The translations under genes and the position numbers were made by a program. A stretch of 64,000 nucleotides of DNA from Streptomyces sp. F001 (GTDB lineage Bacteria; Actinomycetota; Actinomycetes; Streptomycetales; Streptomycetaceae): positions 62,001-126,000 of the forward strand of contig NZ_QZWF01000006.1 of assembly GCF_004187715.1 (NCBI RefSeq), in the 5' to 3' direction. Of the stretch, positions 49,670 through 59,082 are shown one piece after another (position 1 is the stretch's first letter; the number at the start of each line of letters is the position of its first letter). Under the pieces are notes generated by a model. It did not search any database, was not told the origin of the DNA, and worked only from the letters and a program-made list of their open reading frames with translations.

Positions 49670-50740
49670 TCAGCCGTACCGGCGCAGGTCGTGGAAGAAG
49701 TCGTCGATGAGGCGGAGCTCCCCTGCCCGGGCTGCTTCGTCGTACACGTACGTGCCCACGGCGAGGTCGAGCACGCCAAGTCCGAACGGCGAGAAGATCA
49801 CGGTCCGGTCGGCCGGCACGGTCAGCCGTCCGGTCATGACGTCGTCGAGGGTGCCGTCGAGGAAGTCGCGGTTGCCGGTGAGCTGCTCGGCCAGGTGGGG
49901 TGAGGTGTCGGCCTTCAGACAGTGGTCGACGTCGTCGACGATGTTGGCCGAGTCGAGCAGGATCTCCGGAGCGAGGTCGCGCAGGGACACGTGCAGGACC
50001 AGCGGGTGGTGGGTGAACCAGGCCGGGTCGGTGACGTGGGGCTCGGCGGCGACGGTGGCGAACACGACCAGGTCGCTGGAACGGATCAGTTCCTCGGCGG
50101 TGTCGTGGACCACGACCTGTGCGGTGGTGCCGGCCTGGCGCAGGTAGCCGGAGAAGCCGGCGGTGCTGTCGGCGGAGACGTCGTACACGCCGATCGTGTC
50201 GAACGTCCAGCCGGTGCCGGCCAAGAAGGTGTGGATGTAGCGGGCGATCAGACCCGTACCGAAGAATCCGACACGGGTGGGGCGGGACCGGGTGCGGCTG
50301 AGCCAGTCGGCCGCCAGCACGGCGGATGCCGCGGTCCTGGTCGCGCTGATGATGGAGCTCTCCAGGCAGGCGAAGGGGTAGCCCGTGTCATGGTCGTTGA
50401 GGATGAGGACCGCGGAGGCCCGGGGCAGGCCCGCCTGCACGTTGGCCGGGAAGCTGGAGATCCATTTCAGACCGTCCACGTGGACCGACCCGCCGATGGA
50501 GGCCGGCAGCGCGATGATGCGCGAGGTCGGGCGGTCGGGGAAGCGCAGGAAGTACGACGGGGGGTTGACCGAGTCCCCGGCGCCATGCAGCCGGTAGGCG
50601 GCCTCGACCAGCCCCACGATCTCCTTCTCGCGTCCGCTGAGTGCTTGCTGTACCTGCGCGCCGGAGATCACCGCGAAGGTCGGCGCCGAGGGTGCGTGGG
50701 AGGCGGCCCGCCCGGTGGCGGGTGACATCAGGTGGGTCAT
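49670..50740 (-). CDS. sbnB: SbnB-like N-(carboxyethyl)glutamate dehydrogenase
   Basis: A 356-residue protein of the ornithine-cyclodeaminase/mu-crystallin family with an N-terminal substrate domain and a Rossmann loop (VGFFGTGLIARYIHTFLAGTG) near residues 155-175. In staphyloferrin B and related pathways SbnB oxidatively cleaves the SbnA product to L-2,3-diaminopropionate and 2-oxoglutarate. Retained features include FPANVQAGLPRASAVLILND and the long N-terminus typical of SbnB. It overlaps the oxygenase gene by 4 nt (50737-50740). The 2-oxoglutarate released could be used by that oxygenase, a neat but unproven coupling. Confidence 0.85.
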   Translation of the reverse strand: MTHLMSPATGRAASHAPSAPTFAVISGAQVQQALSGREKEIVGLVEAAYRLHGAGDSVNPPSYFLRFPDRPTSRIIALPASIGGSVHVDGLKWISSFPANVQAGLPRASAVLILNDHDTGYPFACLESSIISATRTAASAVLAADWLSRTRSRPTRVGFFGTGLIARYIHTFLAGTGWTFDTIGVYDVSADSTAGFSGYLRQAGTTAQVVVHDTAEELIRSSDLVVFATVAAEPHVTDPAWFTHHPLVLHVSLRDLAPEILLDSANIVDDVDHCLKADTSPHLAEQLTGNRDFLDGTLDDVMTGRLTVPADRTVIFSPFGLGVLDLAVGTYVYDEAARAGELRLIDDFFHDLRRYG

Positions 50741-51741
50741 CGCCGGCTCGCCTCCGGCTGGGTGCCGCAGTCGGACAGGCGCCGGGGCTCGGCCATGGCG
50801 ACCAGCACCTGGCGCTGTCCGACGTAGGCCTCTCTGCTGTGGGCGGTACGAATGTTGTCGACGAGCATCAGGTCGCCGGGCTGCCAGGGCTCGCGCCGGG
50901 TGTGCTCCTCGTAGGTGGTGTTGAGCAGGTGGACGATGTCCTCACTGATGGGAGTACCGTCGCCGAAGCGGGTGTTGAACGGCAGTCCGTCCTCGCCGTA
51001 GACGTCCACCAGGTATTCGCGCACCTCGGGGGCGAGCGTCCACTCGTTGAGGAACGCGATCTGGTTGAACCAGCAGCGCCGGCCGGTGAGCGGGTGCCGT
51101 ACGACGGCACTTCGGCGCTGGCGGGTGTGCAAGGAACCGTCGGGCTGCCAGGTGAAGTCGATGGCTTGGGCGCGGCAGTAGCGCTCGATGGCGGCGTGGT
51201 CGTCGGTGCCGAACGACTCCGTCAGGGAGGCCCCGATCTCGTCGTTGTAGCTGCGGGTCAGCAGCCAGCCCTCGCGCTCGAACTGGTCGCTGAGCTCGGT
51301 GGGCAGGGCCTGGAGCACCTGTTCCGCATCGGCCACCGCCGTCGCGCCGCCCTGGCTGGGCGCGGTCAGGCACGCGAACAGCATCAGGCCGGGCACCTCC
51401 AGCGTGTAGCTGAGTTCGTGGTGCATGCACATCGGCTGGCTGGCCGGCCAGGTGGCCGAGGAGTACACCCTGGGGCCGTAGCTCTGACGGGGGGCGAATG
51501 CCTCCCTCTCCGTCATGAGACTGTCGGACAGGCCCGCGAAGACGGCACCGACCTGATCCGCATCCCGCAGGTCCAGGCCGCGGACGAGCAGCACGCCGTG
51601 CTCGGCGACGTGTGCGCGCAGCGCGTCGCGGTACTGAACTGCCCAACTCGTCGCATCGCCGGGAGGCTTGGCATGCAGGACCGGAGGCCGGTCCGGCCGC
51701 AGCTCCATGTCGGGCAGGGACGCCAGGGGTGTGGACGACAT
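50737..51741 (-). CDS. TauD/clavaminate-synthase-like Fe(II)/2-oxoglutarate oxygenase
   Basis: A 334-residue dioxygenase. The iron ligands are an HxE motif (H107-H108-E109 in MCMHHELSY) and a distal His in DNIRTAHSREAY, with the 2-oxoglutarate-binding Arg in VGQRQVLVAM. HxE rather than HxD is typical of clavaminate-synthase/VioC-type enzymes, which hydroxylate amino acids, often at the beta carbon. In this operon it may hydroxylate diaminopropionate or the carrier-bound product. The ATG at 51741 follows AAAGGAAA; a GTG at 51813 overlapping the NRPS stop is the alternative. The stop side overlaps sbnB. Confidence 0.85.
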   Translation of the reverse strand: MSSTPLASLPDMELRPDRPPVLHAKPPGDATSWAVQYRDALRAHVAEHGVLLVRGLDLRDADQVGAVFAGLSDSLMTEREAFAPRQSYGPRVYSSATWPASQPMCMHHELSYTLEVPGLMLFACLTAPSQGGATAVADAEQVLQALPTELSDQFEREGWLLTRSYNDEIGASLTESFGTDDHAAIERYCRAQAIDFTWQPDGSLHTRQRRSAVVRHPLTGRRCWFNQIAFLNEWTLAPEVREYLVDVYGEDGLPFNTRFGDGTPISEDIVHLLNTTYEEHTRREPWQPGDLMLVDNIRTAHSREAYVGQRQVLVAMAEPRRLSDCGTQPEASRR

Positions 51742-51809
51742 CTCGGTTTCCTTTCGGTTGCCCCGCTGAAGGCTCTGGGAGGCTGAGGAGAAGGCCGCTC
51801 GTTCGAGGC

Positions 51810-54800
51810 TCACGAGGAGGCCAGTGGTTCGGTGGCGCCAAGGACGGCCCGTGCGGCTTCGACCGGACGGGTGCGCAGGAAGTAGTGGCCGCCGTCGGCG
51901 AGTTCGTGCAGGTCCACGTGGTCGGCCAGGAGCTGCCAGTCGCGGTGGCGGTCGGCGAATCCGGCCGTGTTCGGGTCATCGGCGGCGACGACCACGGTTA
52001 CCGGCGCGGACAGCTTCACCGGCGACGGGGTCTCCAGGGCGTCGGCGAAATAGCGGTGGGCGGACCCGCAGTCGTGCCGGTAGGCGGCACCGACGTGCTC
52101 GGCGTGCTCGGCGTTCAGCTCAGCGAGTTCCGTGTAGCCGCTGTCGCCGGTGAGTCGGGCGGCGATCTCGGCGTTGCTGCGGCGTGTCAGCTCGGCGAGT
52201 TCGGCGCGCCGGTCGGCGGCGGTGCCGAGCAGCTGTGCGGCGAGGAACACCCGCGGGACATCCACGCCGAGCTCCTGCAGCTTCCTGGCCGTCGCCACGG
52301 CCGGCGCGGCGCCTGACGAATGGCCCCAGATCATGACCCTGGTCAGGCCCTGTTCGGTGATCTCGGCGGCGACCTGCTGCGCCACCTGCTCGATGGTGGC
52401 GAACGGCTCGCCCCGGGCGGCCAGGTCGTGACCGGGCAGATCGACGGCGTACACCGCGGGCCCACTGCCCGCCAAGGCGCCCGCCATCGGCCGGTAGTTG
52501 ACCGCGTTGCCGCCTGCGGAGGGGAAGCACACCAGTGCGCAGTCCGGCGCGCCGCCCGTCTTCCCCGACAGCGGCTGAAGCAGCTCCGGGCGTTGCCGGG
52601 AGGTGCCGTCGAGGAGCGCGGCCAGGTCGGCCAGGACCGGGTGCCTGGTGATGTCCTTCAGGGAAACGGCGCGGTCCAGGGCGATGGTGAGCTTCACCGC
52701 CGTGAGGGAGGTGCCACCGGAGTCGAAGAAGTGGTCCTTCCGGCCGACCTGCTGTTCGGGGACGCCCAGCAGCTCGGCCCAGGTGGCCGCCAGCTTCCGC
52801 TCGGTCGGGGTGATCGGGGCGCGGTCGTGGTCCTTACCGGTGTCGTTCTCCGTGGGTGCCGCCGTCTGTTCGGCCAGTGTGGTCAGGGCCATCCTGTCGA
52901 TCTTGCCGTTGGCGGTCAGCGGCAGGCTGGGCTGCCAGTGGAAGGCTGAGGGGATCATGTAGGCGGGCAGTACGGCACCCAGCGCCTCGCGCAGGACGTC
53001 CGTCTCCTGGCGCTCGCCCGTGTAGAAGGCGATCAGGTGCTTGCTGTGGCCGACCCGCTCGGCGATGACGACCGCGGCGTCCCGCAACCCGTCCACCCGC
53101 AGCAAGGTGTTCTCGATCTCGCCGATTTCGATGCGGAATCCGCGGATCTTGACCTGGTTGTCCCGGCGGCCGAGGAACTCCAGCCTGCCGCCCGGGTGCC
53201 AGCGCCCCCAGTCGCCGCCCAGATAGAGCCGTTCACCCGGCCGGTACGGGTCCTCGCGATAGGCCTCACGGGTCCGTTCGGGATCGTTGATGTATCCGCG
53301 CCCCACGCAGACACCGGAGAACGCGATCAGCCCCGGGGCACCGAGCGGCACCAGTGACAGATGCTCGTCGACGACGTACACGCGCACGTTGTTGATCGCG
53401 CGCCCCAGCAGTACGCGTTCGGGCACCGTGTCCATGACCTCGTGGTTGGTGTCGTCCGAAGTCTCGGTCAGTCCGTAGGCGTTGACGAGCTTGATGCCCG
53501 GCTGGATCGCGAACCAGCGCTGGACCAGCTCCCGCTTGAGCGCCTCACCGGTGACCGACACGCAGCGCAGGTCCGGCAGTTCGCGGGGATGCTTCTCCAG
53601 ATACGAGACCACGACCTCCAGATAGGAGGGCACAACCTGGACGACACCGGCCCGGCCGCGGACGATCGTGTCGAGGAACTGCTCCACGTCGACGGCCGAC
53701 TCCTGCCCGACGAGCAGGGTCTGCCCGCCCACCAGCAGCGCGGACACCAGCTGCCACAGCGAGATGTCGAAGCACTGCGGGGCCGTCTGGGCCACCACGC
53801 GCCTTTCGGTGATCCCCAAGTCATCGATCTTGGCGAAGAGATGGTTGAGCATGCCCGCGTGCTCGCACATCGCTCCCTTCGGCTCGCCGGTGGAACCGGA
53901 GGTGAAGTAGATGTAGGCCAGCTGATCGGCGGCGACCTCGACCCCGACGTCAGTGTCGGCGTGCTGCTGTGCGTACGCCTCCTCGATCAGCAGCTCCCCG
54001 GCTTCCGGCAGGGTGGCCAGGGCCTGGTCGAGGGTGTGGGTGCTGCCGGATTCCGTCAGCACCAGCTGGCAGCCTGCGCGCGACAGCATTGCCGCGATAC
54101 GGCCGACTGGGAAGTGCGGCTCGATCGGCAGGTACACGCCGCCCGCCTTGAATACCGCCAACGTCGCGGCCAGCCAGTCGAGGTTGCGTTCGGTGACGAC
54201 CGCGACCACGTCTTCCCGGCCCAGCCCCCGCTCCAGCAACGCCCGCGCCAACCGGTTCGCGCGCGCGTTGAGTTCCCCGTACGTCCATGAACGGTCGCCG
54301 TGCACCGCCGCCACCCGGTCCGGGTGGGCCTGTACGCGCTGCTCGAACAGCTCGTGCGCCCGCGCGTCCGGCAGCAGCCGGCGGGGCCCGGCCAGCCCTT
54401 CGAACTGCTCGCCCACCTCGTCGGCCGACAGCAGGCTCTGCCGCGTGTGTTCGGCGTCGATGCCGGCCGCCATCAACCGCAGTGCGGCCAGGTGATAGCC
54501 GCCGATGCGGGCTGCGCACTCGGCGTCCAGTACCTGCTTGCGATAGCGCAGCCGCATCACCAACCGGCCGCCACGGTCGTACCAGCCCACCCCCAGCGCG
54601 GTGTCGCCGATCAGCCCGCCGTCGGTCCCCGCCGGATCGCACACGACCTCGTACGACGGCCCGACCACGCCCAGTTCCCGACGCAGTTCGTCCACGGGGA
54701 ACTGCCGGTGCGCGAGCAGCTCCGTCTCGACGCGCCAGGCGCTCGACACCAGGGCGCTCCAGGACCCGGGGGCGACGGTCAGCCGGCACGGCAGCGGGCC

Positions 54801-55076
54801 GCTTCGAGCCCCGGCGACGTACCCCGTCACGACCTCCTGCTCACCGGACAACGCAGCCAGCACCTTGGCATGCGCGGCCAACAACACCGCGCTGAGCGGC
54901 ACTTCGAGCTCCCGCAGCAGCCCGCGTATCGCGTCCGTCACGTGGTCCGGCACTGCCGCCTCGTACTCGGCCACTCCCGTCACCGGCTCCCGGACCCACC
55001 GTGGCACCGCGGTGAAACCACCAGCGGTCAGTACACGGCTCCAGAACTCCCGGTCCGTATTCAGGCACGTTCCCAT
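51810..55076 (-). CDS. nonribosomal peptide synthetase: half-condensation / adenylation / thiolation / thioesterase
   Basis: A 1088-residue synthetase. Residues 1 to ~230 match only the C-lobe of a condensation domain (EFWSRVLTAGGF, SGPLPCRLTVAPGSW); the HHxxxDG lobe is absent. Adenylation spans ~240-735: A3 YFTSGSTGEPKGA, A5 NAYGLTETSDD, A8 RRDNQVKIRGFRIEIGEIE and A10 TANGKID. Specificity positions read D-I-W-Q-S-T-A-D-D-K, acidic at 330/331, as expected for a diamino acid and close to the 2,4-diaminobutyrate code as I recall it. The carrier domain has FFDSGGTSL (~Ser 789) and the thioesterase GHSSG (~920). It is second of five genes. I infer that it loads diaminopropionate and that the TE releases or edits the product. 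Confidence 0.88.
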   Translation of the reverse strand: MGTCLNTDREFWSRVLTAGGFTAVPRWVREPVTGVAEYEAAVPDHVTDAIRGLLRELEVPLSAVLLAAHAKVLAALSGEQEVVTGYVAGARSGPLPCRLTVAPGSWSALVSSAWRVETELLAHRQFPVDELRRELGVVGPSYEVVCDPAGTDGGLIGDTALGVGWYDRGGRLVMRLRYRKQVLDAECAARIGGYHLAALRLMAAGIDAEHTRQSLLSADEVGEQFEGLAGPRRLLPDARAHELFEQRVQAHPDRVAAVHGDRSWTYGELNARANRLARALLERGLGREDVVAVVTERNLDWLAATLAVFKAGGVYLPIEPHFPVGRIAAMLSRAGCQLVLTESGSTHTLDQALATLPEAGELLIEEAYAQQHADTDVGVEVAADQLAYIYFTSGSTGEPKGAMCEHAGMLNHLFAKIDDLGITERRVVAQTAPQCFDISLWQLVSALLVGGQTLLVGQESAVDVEQFLDTIVRGRAGVVQVVPSYLEVVVSYLEKHPRELPDLRCVSVTGEALKRELVQRWFAIQPGIKLVNAYGLTETSDDTNHEVMDTVPERVLLGRAINNVRVYVVDEHLSLVPLGAPGLIAFSGVCVGRGYINDPERTREAYREDPYRPGERLYLGGDWGRWHPGGRLEFLGRRDNQVKIRGFRIEIGEIENTLLRVDGLRDAAVVIAERVGHSKHLIAFYTGERQETDVLREALGAVLPAYMIPSAFHWQPSLPLTANGKIDRMALTTLAEQTAAPTENDTGKDHDRAPITPTERKLAATWAELLGVPEQQVGRKDHFFDSGGTSLTAVKLTIALDRAVSLKDITRHPVLADLAALLDGTSRQRPELLQPLSGKTGGAPDCALVCFPSAGGNAVNYRPMAGALAGSGPAVYAVDLPGHDLAARGEPFATIEQVAQQVAAEITEQGLTRVMIWGHSSGAAPAVATARKLQELGVDVPRVFLAAQLLGTAADRRAELAELTRRSNAEIAARLTGDSGYTELAELNAEHAEHVGAAYRHDCGSAHRYFADALETPSPVKLSAPVTVVVAADDPNTAGFADRHRDWQLLADHVDLHELADGGHYFLRTRPVEAARAVLGATEPLASS

Positions 55077-55089
55077 CGAATGGCCTTCC

Positions 55090-57930
55090 TCAGCTCAGCG
55101 TCGTTGCAACGCCGTCGGCCGAGGACCTTGGCGTTGCCGTTGCCGCGCCGATACCAAGAGGGTGATCGGGGGCATCCGGCATGTCGGCGGCGGGGTTTCC
55201 GCCCCACCGTGCGTTCGGGGGGACCTCCTCGCCTTTCATGAGAAAGGAATCGGGTGCCAGCACGGCGCCGTCACCCATCGTCACGCCGTAATGCACATGG
55301 GCGGAGACGCCGAGGGTGCAGCCGGCACCGAGCGTGCTGCCGTCGGACTTGAAGGTGCCGTCCTCCTGGGAGTGGCACTGGATTTTGCTCCCGGCGTTGA
55401 GCGTGCATTCGTCCCCGATGGTGGTGAGCGTCCGCTCCGTCAGATAGCAGCCGTCGTCGAACACCCTGCTGCCGATGCGCACGCCCAGCATCCGCCAGAT
55501 CAGGCTTTTGAAGGGGGTCCCGTTGTAGATGTTGAGGTGCTCGTCCGGAACCTTCCACAGGCGCTCGTGCCACCAGAAGTACGGGTCGTAGATGGAGCAC
55601 AACCGGGGGCGCAGGGCACGGAATGACGCGATGCAGCGTTCCAGCAGGATGTAGTAAAGGGTGGAGAAGCCGAGCGTATACGCCAGATATGTGGCGATCA
55701 CCACGTGCCCAAGCACGCCGTACAGGTCGATGGAGGCGAGCGCGAGCATCGTGAGCGCAAAGGTGTGCAGCCACCGCACGAACAGCATGAAGGCCATCGA
55801 GCGGAGGTTGTAGCGGTTCTTCGCGGCGAGCTGGCGGCGCAGCCTCTCCCCGGTCCTGAGGTCGTCGAACCGTAAATCGCGCTCGACCGACCGCGGAATC
55901 TCGAAGCAGGGCGAACCCAGGAGCCCTACACCTTTGCGGACTTCACCATCAAGGGGAACCATGACCTTCGTCGCCAGCAGGCAGTTGTCACCCGTCCTGG
56001 CACCCACAGGGTAAACGATGTTGTTGCCGAGGAAGTTGTGCGATCCGATCGACGCCCGAGATACCCGGAAGGACGTGCTGGAGTATTCCGCGTTCATGAT
56101 GGACAGCCCGTCGGCTACCATCGTTCTCCTGCCGACCGACACCAAATAGGGGCTCTCGTGTTGCACTTCGGTGCCGAAGTTCGACCCGGTCTGCTCGACC
56201 CGCGACAAATCGTAGCCGAGACCCTTCAGGTAGTACACGATGTAGGAACTGTCACCGAACAGCCACGCGAAGAACTTGATGTTCGTCATGCGCGCAATGG
56301 CCCGGTGTACCGAGTAGTGGAATCCGTAAAGCGGATACACCTTGTCGGGCTTGATGACCAGGTTCAGCAGACGCGGAACGGTGCACAGCATGACGAGGCC
56401 TGCGACGACGAATCCGAAGAACAGTACGAGCGACAACACCAGCGCGTCACTGATCAGTTGCCCCGACGCGAGTCCGGCCGTGTCCGGCCCAAATTGCTTG
56501 CTGATGGCGGGAACTTCTGTGAACAGCATGTACGTTCCGCCGAGGGACAGCGGTATGTACAGGAAGAGCAGCTGAAGCAGGGTGATCAGGCCGAACCAGG
56601 CCCGGCGGAGGGTGCCGCATCGCGTCGGCGCCACCCTCACGTAGTCGATCTCCGTGGGCTGCGCCGGGGACCCGTGCCAGTGCTCGCCGTCCGGGACCGC
56701 CTGGCCGCGGTACAGGGCGGACGAGTGGCCGAGCTGTGTTCCGTCGCCCATCCGCGTGTCGATGTCCAGGACGGTCTTCTCGCCGATGAACACGTCGCGG
56801 CCGAGCGTGACCGGGCCGGTCTGGATGCGCCCGGCGTGTGCCCGGTAGCAGAGGAGGAACGAGTCCTTGCGGATCACCGTGCCGGCTCCGATCGTGAGCA
56901 AGTCGGTGCAGACCGGGAGGGAGTGGGAGAGGATCGTGACTCCCTTGCCGATACGCGCGCCGAGTGCCCGGAGATACAGTGGGTACAGGGGATTGCCCAC
57001 GAACAAGAGCACCGGATTGGCGTGGAGCAGTACCTTGACGAGCCAGAAACGCAGGTAGGTCAGACTCCAGACCGGGAAATCGCACGGTTTCCAGCGGCCG
57101 ATGAGAATCCATTTGGCGACGACCGGGAACATGCACAGCCCTACGAAGCCGACGCCCCCGAAGACAAGGGACCGCAGATAGATATCGGCCGCGCTTGATC
57201 CCGCGGCGATCCACTCGTAGCCCCGGGCGGCCACCGTTCCCGCGGCAAAGGAATACCCCAAGAACATCAACAGCTGGAAGATTCCGCAGAGAACGTATTT
57301 CAGCTGGCTCGTCGACGTCACCGGCGACGGTGACGTCACGTGGGAGGGCGACTTCGGGAGGGAGCAGTCGGCGGAGGCGGGAGTCGTTGCCGCGAGAGCT
57401 GCCGCCAGACTTCGGATCGTGGGGTGCCGGTATATGTCCTTCATGGACGCTGACGGCAGCTCCGGTCTCTGCCTGAGCTTTGCACAGAATTGGGCCATGA
57501 TCAAGGAGTTGGCACCCAAGTCGTCGAAGAAGTGCCTGTCGACCGGAACATGGTCAACGCATGTGACGGCGGCCAGGACTTGAGCGAGTTCCCTCTCGGT
57601 GTCCGTACTCGTCTCGGTTTCCGTGTTCACCGGGCCGGAGCCGTCGGTACGCGGCTCGATACCGGCTTTCTCCGGCCCGGCTATATCGACGCCGGAAGAC
57701 TCCTCCACCGTGCGACCTCCTTGAAGACGCTTCGACAACGTGTTGCCACGAATGACCAGTCCGGTGTCCTCGCGCTCCGGGAAAAGCTCGACCGTGCGAT
57801 CGGAAACCACGAGGGTGCATTCTTTCCTGATCACGGACCGCGGGTTCAGTTTCAGTCGACTACCGACAGGTTGCCACTCCGAACGGATCGCAACGTAAGA
57901 CGGAACCGCTCGATGGGCCCTGTCTCCCAT
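55090..57930 (-). CDS. carrier-protein/membrane/hexapeptide protein like the C-terminal half of Pls/PosA poly-amino-acid synthetases
   Basis: A 946-residue protein. A peptidyl-carrier domain near residues 90-170 has the phosphopantetheine Ser in FFDDLGANSL (~139). Then pairs of transmembrane helices alternate with three left-handed beta-helix (hexapeptide) soluble parts (GKGVTILSHSLPVCTDLLTIGAGTVIRKDS; VSRASIGSHNFLGNN; TIGDECTLNAGSKIQCHS ... GAGCTLGVSAHVHYGVTMGDGAVL). This is the layout of the terminal domain of epsilon-polylysine synthetase, where the membrane/tandem domains elongate an isopeptide chain. Here it is a separate gene from the A-T module. The ATG at 57930 has GGAG 5 nt upstream; the first ~80 residues are weakly conserved and a later GTG is possible. 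Confidence 0.85.
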   Translation of the reverse strand: MGDRAHRAVPSYVAIRSEWQPVGSRLKLNPRSVIRKECTLVVSDRTVELFPEREDTGLVIRGNTLSKRLQGGRTVEESSGVDIAGPEKAGIEPRTDGSGPVNTETETSTDTERELAQVLAAVTCVDHVPVDRHFFDDLGANSLIMAQFCAKLRQRPELPSASMKDIYRHPTIRSLAAALAATTPASADCSLPKSPSHVTSPSPVTSTSQLKYVLCGIFQLLMFLGYSFAAGTVAARGYEWIAAGSSAADIYLRSLVFGGVGFVGLCMFPVVAKWILIGRWKPCDFPVWSLTYLRFWLVKVLLHANPVLLFVGNPLYPLYLRALGARIGKGVTILSHSLPVCTDLLTIGAGTVIRKDSFLLCYRAHAGRIQTGPVTLGRDVFIGEKTVLDIDTRMGDGTQLGHSSALYRGQAVPDGEHWHGSPAQPTEIDYVRVAPTRCGTLRRAWFGLITLLQLLFLYIPLSLGGTYMLFTEVPAISKQFGPDTAGLASGQLISDALVLSLVLFFGFVVAGLVMLCTVPRLLNLVIKPDKVYPLYGFHYSVHRAIARMTNIKFFAWLFGDSSYIVYYLKGLGYDLSRVEQTGSNFGTEVQHESPYLVSVGRRTMVADGLSIMNAEYSSTSFRVSRASIGSHNFLGNNIVYPVGARTGDNCLLATKVMVPLDGEVRKGVGLLGSPCFEIPRSVERDLRFDDLRTGERLRRQLAAKNRYNLRSMAFMLFVRWLHTFALTMLALASIDLYGVLGHVVIATYLAYTLGFSTLYYILLERCIASFRALRPRLCSIYDPYFWWHERLWKVPDEHLNIYNGTPFKSLIWRMLGVRIGSRVFDDGCYLTERTLTTIGDECTLNAGSKIQCHSQEDGTFKSDGSTLGAGCTLGVSAHVHYGVTMGDGAVLAPDSFLMKGEEVPPNARWGGNPAADMPDAPDHPLGIGAATATPRSSADGVATTLS

Positions 57931-58030
57931 GGTTTCTCCAGACGGCTGGGGTGAGCGACGGTTCACCCATACGGCCGCCCTCGGCCACGATCATGACTGC
58001 CGGCCCGGCCTCACCGCCGGCGCGAAGGTG

Positions 58031-58210
58031 AGGGAGCCAGGCGTCGAGATCGGCGTCAGGGTCCTCGCAGAGCAGGACCAACTTCGGCGTACCGTCCGGC
58101 ACCGCCGACCAGGTCAGCGGTGGCGAGACGTCATCGCCCTCCCCGCTGTGGCGCCGAGGGATCGCCGCTTGGTCGTCGAACGCCACGCTCCCGAGCTCAA
58201 TTCCGGTCAT
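58031..58210 (-). pseudogene. PEBP-family protein N-terminal fragment
   Basis: About 60 codons (IELGSVAFDDQAAIPRRHSGEGDDVSPPLTW, then KLVLLCEDPDAD) match the start of bacterial phosphatidylethanolamine-binding (YbhB/PEBP) proteins, which bind phospholipid-like ligands. The HWL-containing second half is not found in any frame nearby, so the gene is truncated. It lies in the 400-bp gap upstream of the Pls-like gene, where the operon promoter should also be. Confidence 0.55.
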
Positions 58211-58333
58211 ACGCGCGGTCCTACCGGAACAGCATGGCCGGCACCGGCCCAGGCGGGCCAAACACCCCGTTTGGCCGAGTACGCCGACCAGCGCACCGGG
58301 AACCCGTAAGACGGACCTGATACGGAGCACGAG

Positions 58334-58867
58334 ATGCCGACGAGAATCCTGCTCGAGGGACGCCCCGGCTCGGGCAAAACGACCCTTGTTCGCCGATTGG
58401 CCGCCCTTCTGCGCACCCGTAGGGCTGTCGGCTTCACCACGGAGGAGATCCGGCACGGCGGTACCCGGAGCGGTTTCGCGCTGGAAACGCTGGAGGGCGG
58501 TCAGCGAGCCGTGCTCGCCCATGTCGACTTCCCGGGTCCACCGCGGGTGGGCCGGTACGGCGTCGACCTGGGCGTCATGGAGCGGCTCGCACTGCCGCCA
58601 CTCAGGTCAGCGGCAGCGCGAGCCGCTCCTGGAGATCTCGTGCTGATCGACGAGCTCGGGCGTATGGAGCTGGCGTGCACCGCGTTCCAGGACGCGGTCC
58701 GGTGCCTGTTCGAGTCCGACATCGACGTCGTCGCCACAGTCCACGCGCACAGCGACCCGTTCACCGACGCCCTCAAGCAGCGCCCTGACATCACACTCGT
58801 CCAAGTGACCCGGGCCAATCGGGAGGCCCTCCCCGAGGAACTGGCGGCCCGGCTTGAGGGGCCATGA
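58334..58867 (+). CDS. THEP1-type nucleoside triphosphatase
   Basis: A 177-residue P-loop protein with Walker A EGRPGSGKTTLVRR (residues ~8-15), GFTTEEIRHGGTRSGFALETL and the family segment RYGVDLGVMERLALPPL. Walker B is LVLIDELGRMEL near residue 100. Members hydrolyse nucleoside triphosphates with little base specificity; their physiological role is unclear. The ATG is preceded by GGAGCACGAG. It is divergent from the biosynthetic operon and shows no link to it beyond proximity. Confidence 0.85.
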   Translation: MPTRILLEGRPGSGKTTLVRRLAALLRTRRAVGFTTEEIRHGGTRSGFALETLEGGQRAVLAHVDFPGPPRVGRYGVDLGVMERLALPPLRSAAARAAPGDLVLIDELGRMELACTAFQDAVRCLFESDIDVVATVHAHSDPFTDALKQRPDITLVQVTRANREALPEELAARLEGP

Positions 58868-59082
58868 CGACCGTCACCTCAGCACAGCCGTGGCTCCACC
58901 AGAGTTGCTCATCGGGCCGGTCCCGCCAGTCGCACCAGAGTTGCGCATCGGCCGACCGCACCAGTCGTCGGAAGAAGAGCGCTGACTTCATCGCCAATCG
59001 GCCCCGACCGGCATTGCGCCTGCCGAGAATGTGATCCATGCAGCTCAGGGGCTTGTTCGGTGCTGCGGCAGGATGAGCACTC

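Noticed and set aside
58868..59082. Short minus-strand frame and partial direct repeats (CACCAGAGTTGC twice)
   Set aside because: Only two imperfect copies, not enough for a repeat array or CRISPR, and the frame has no homology.
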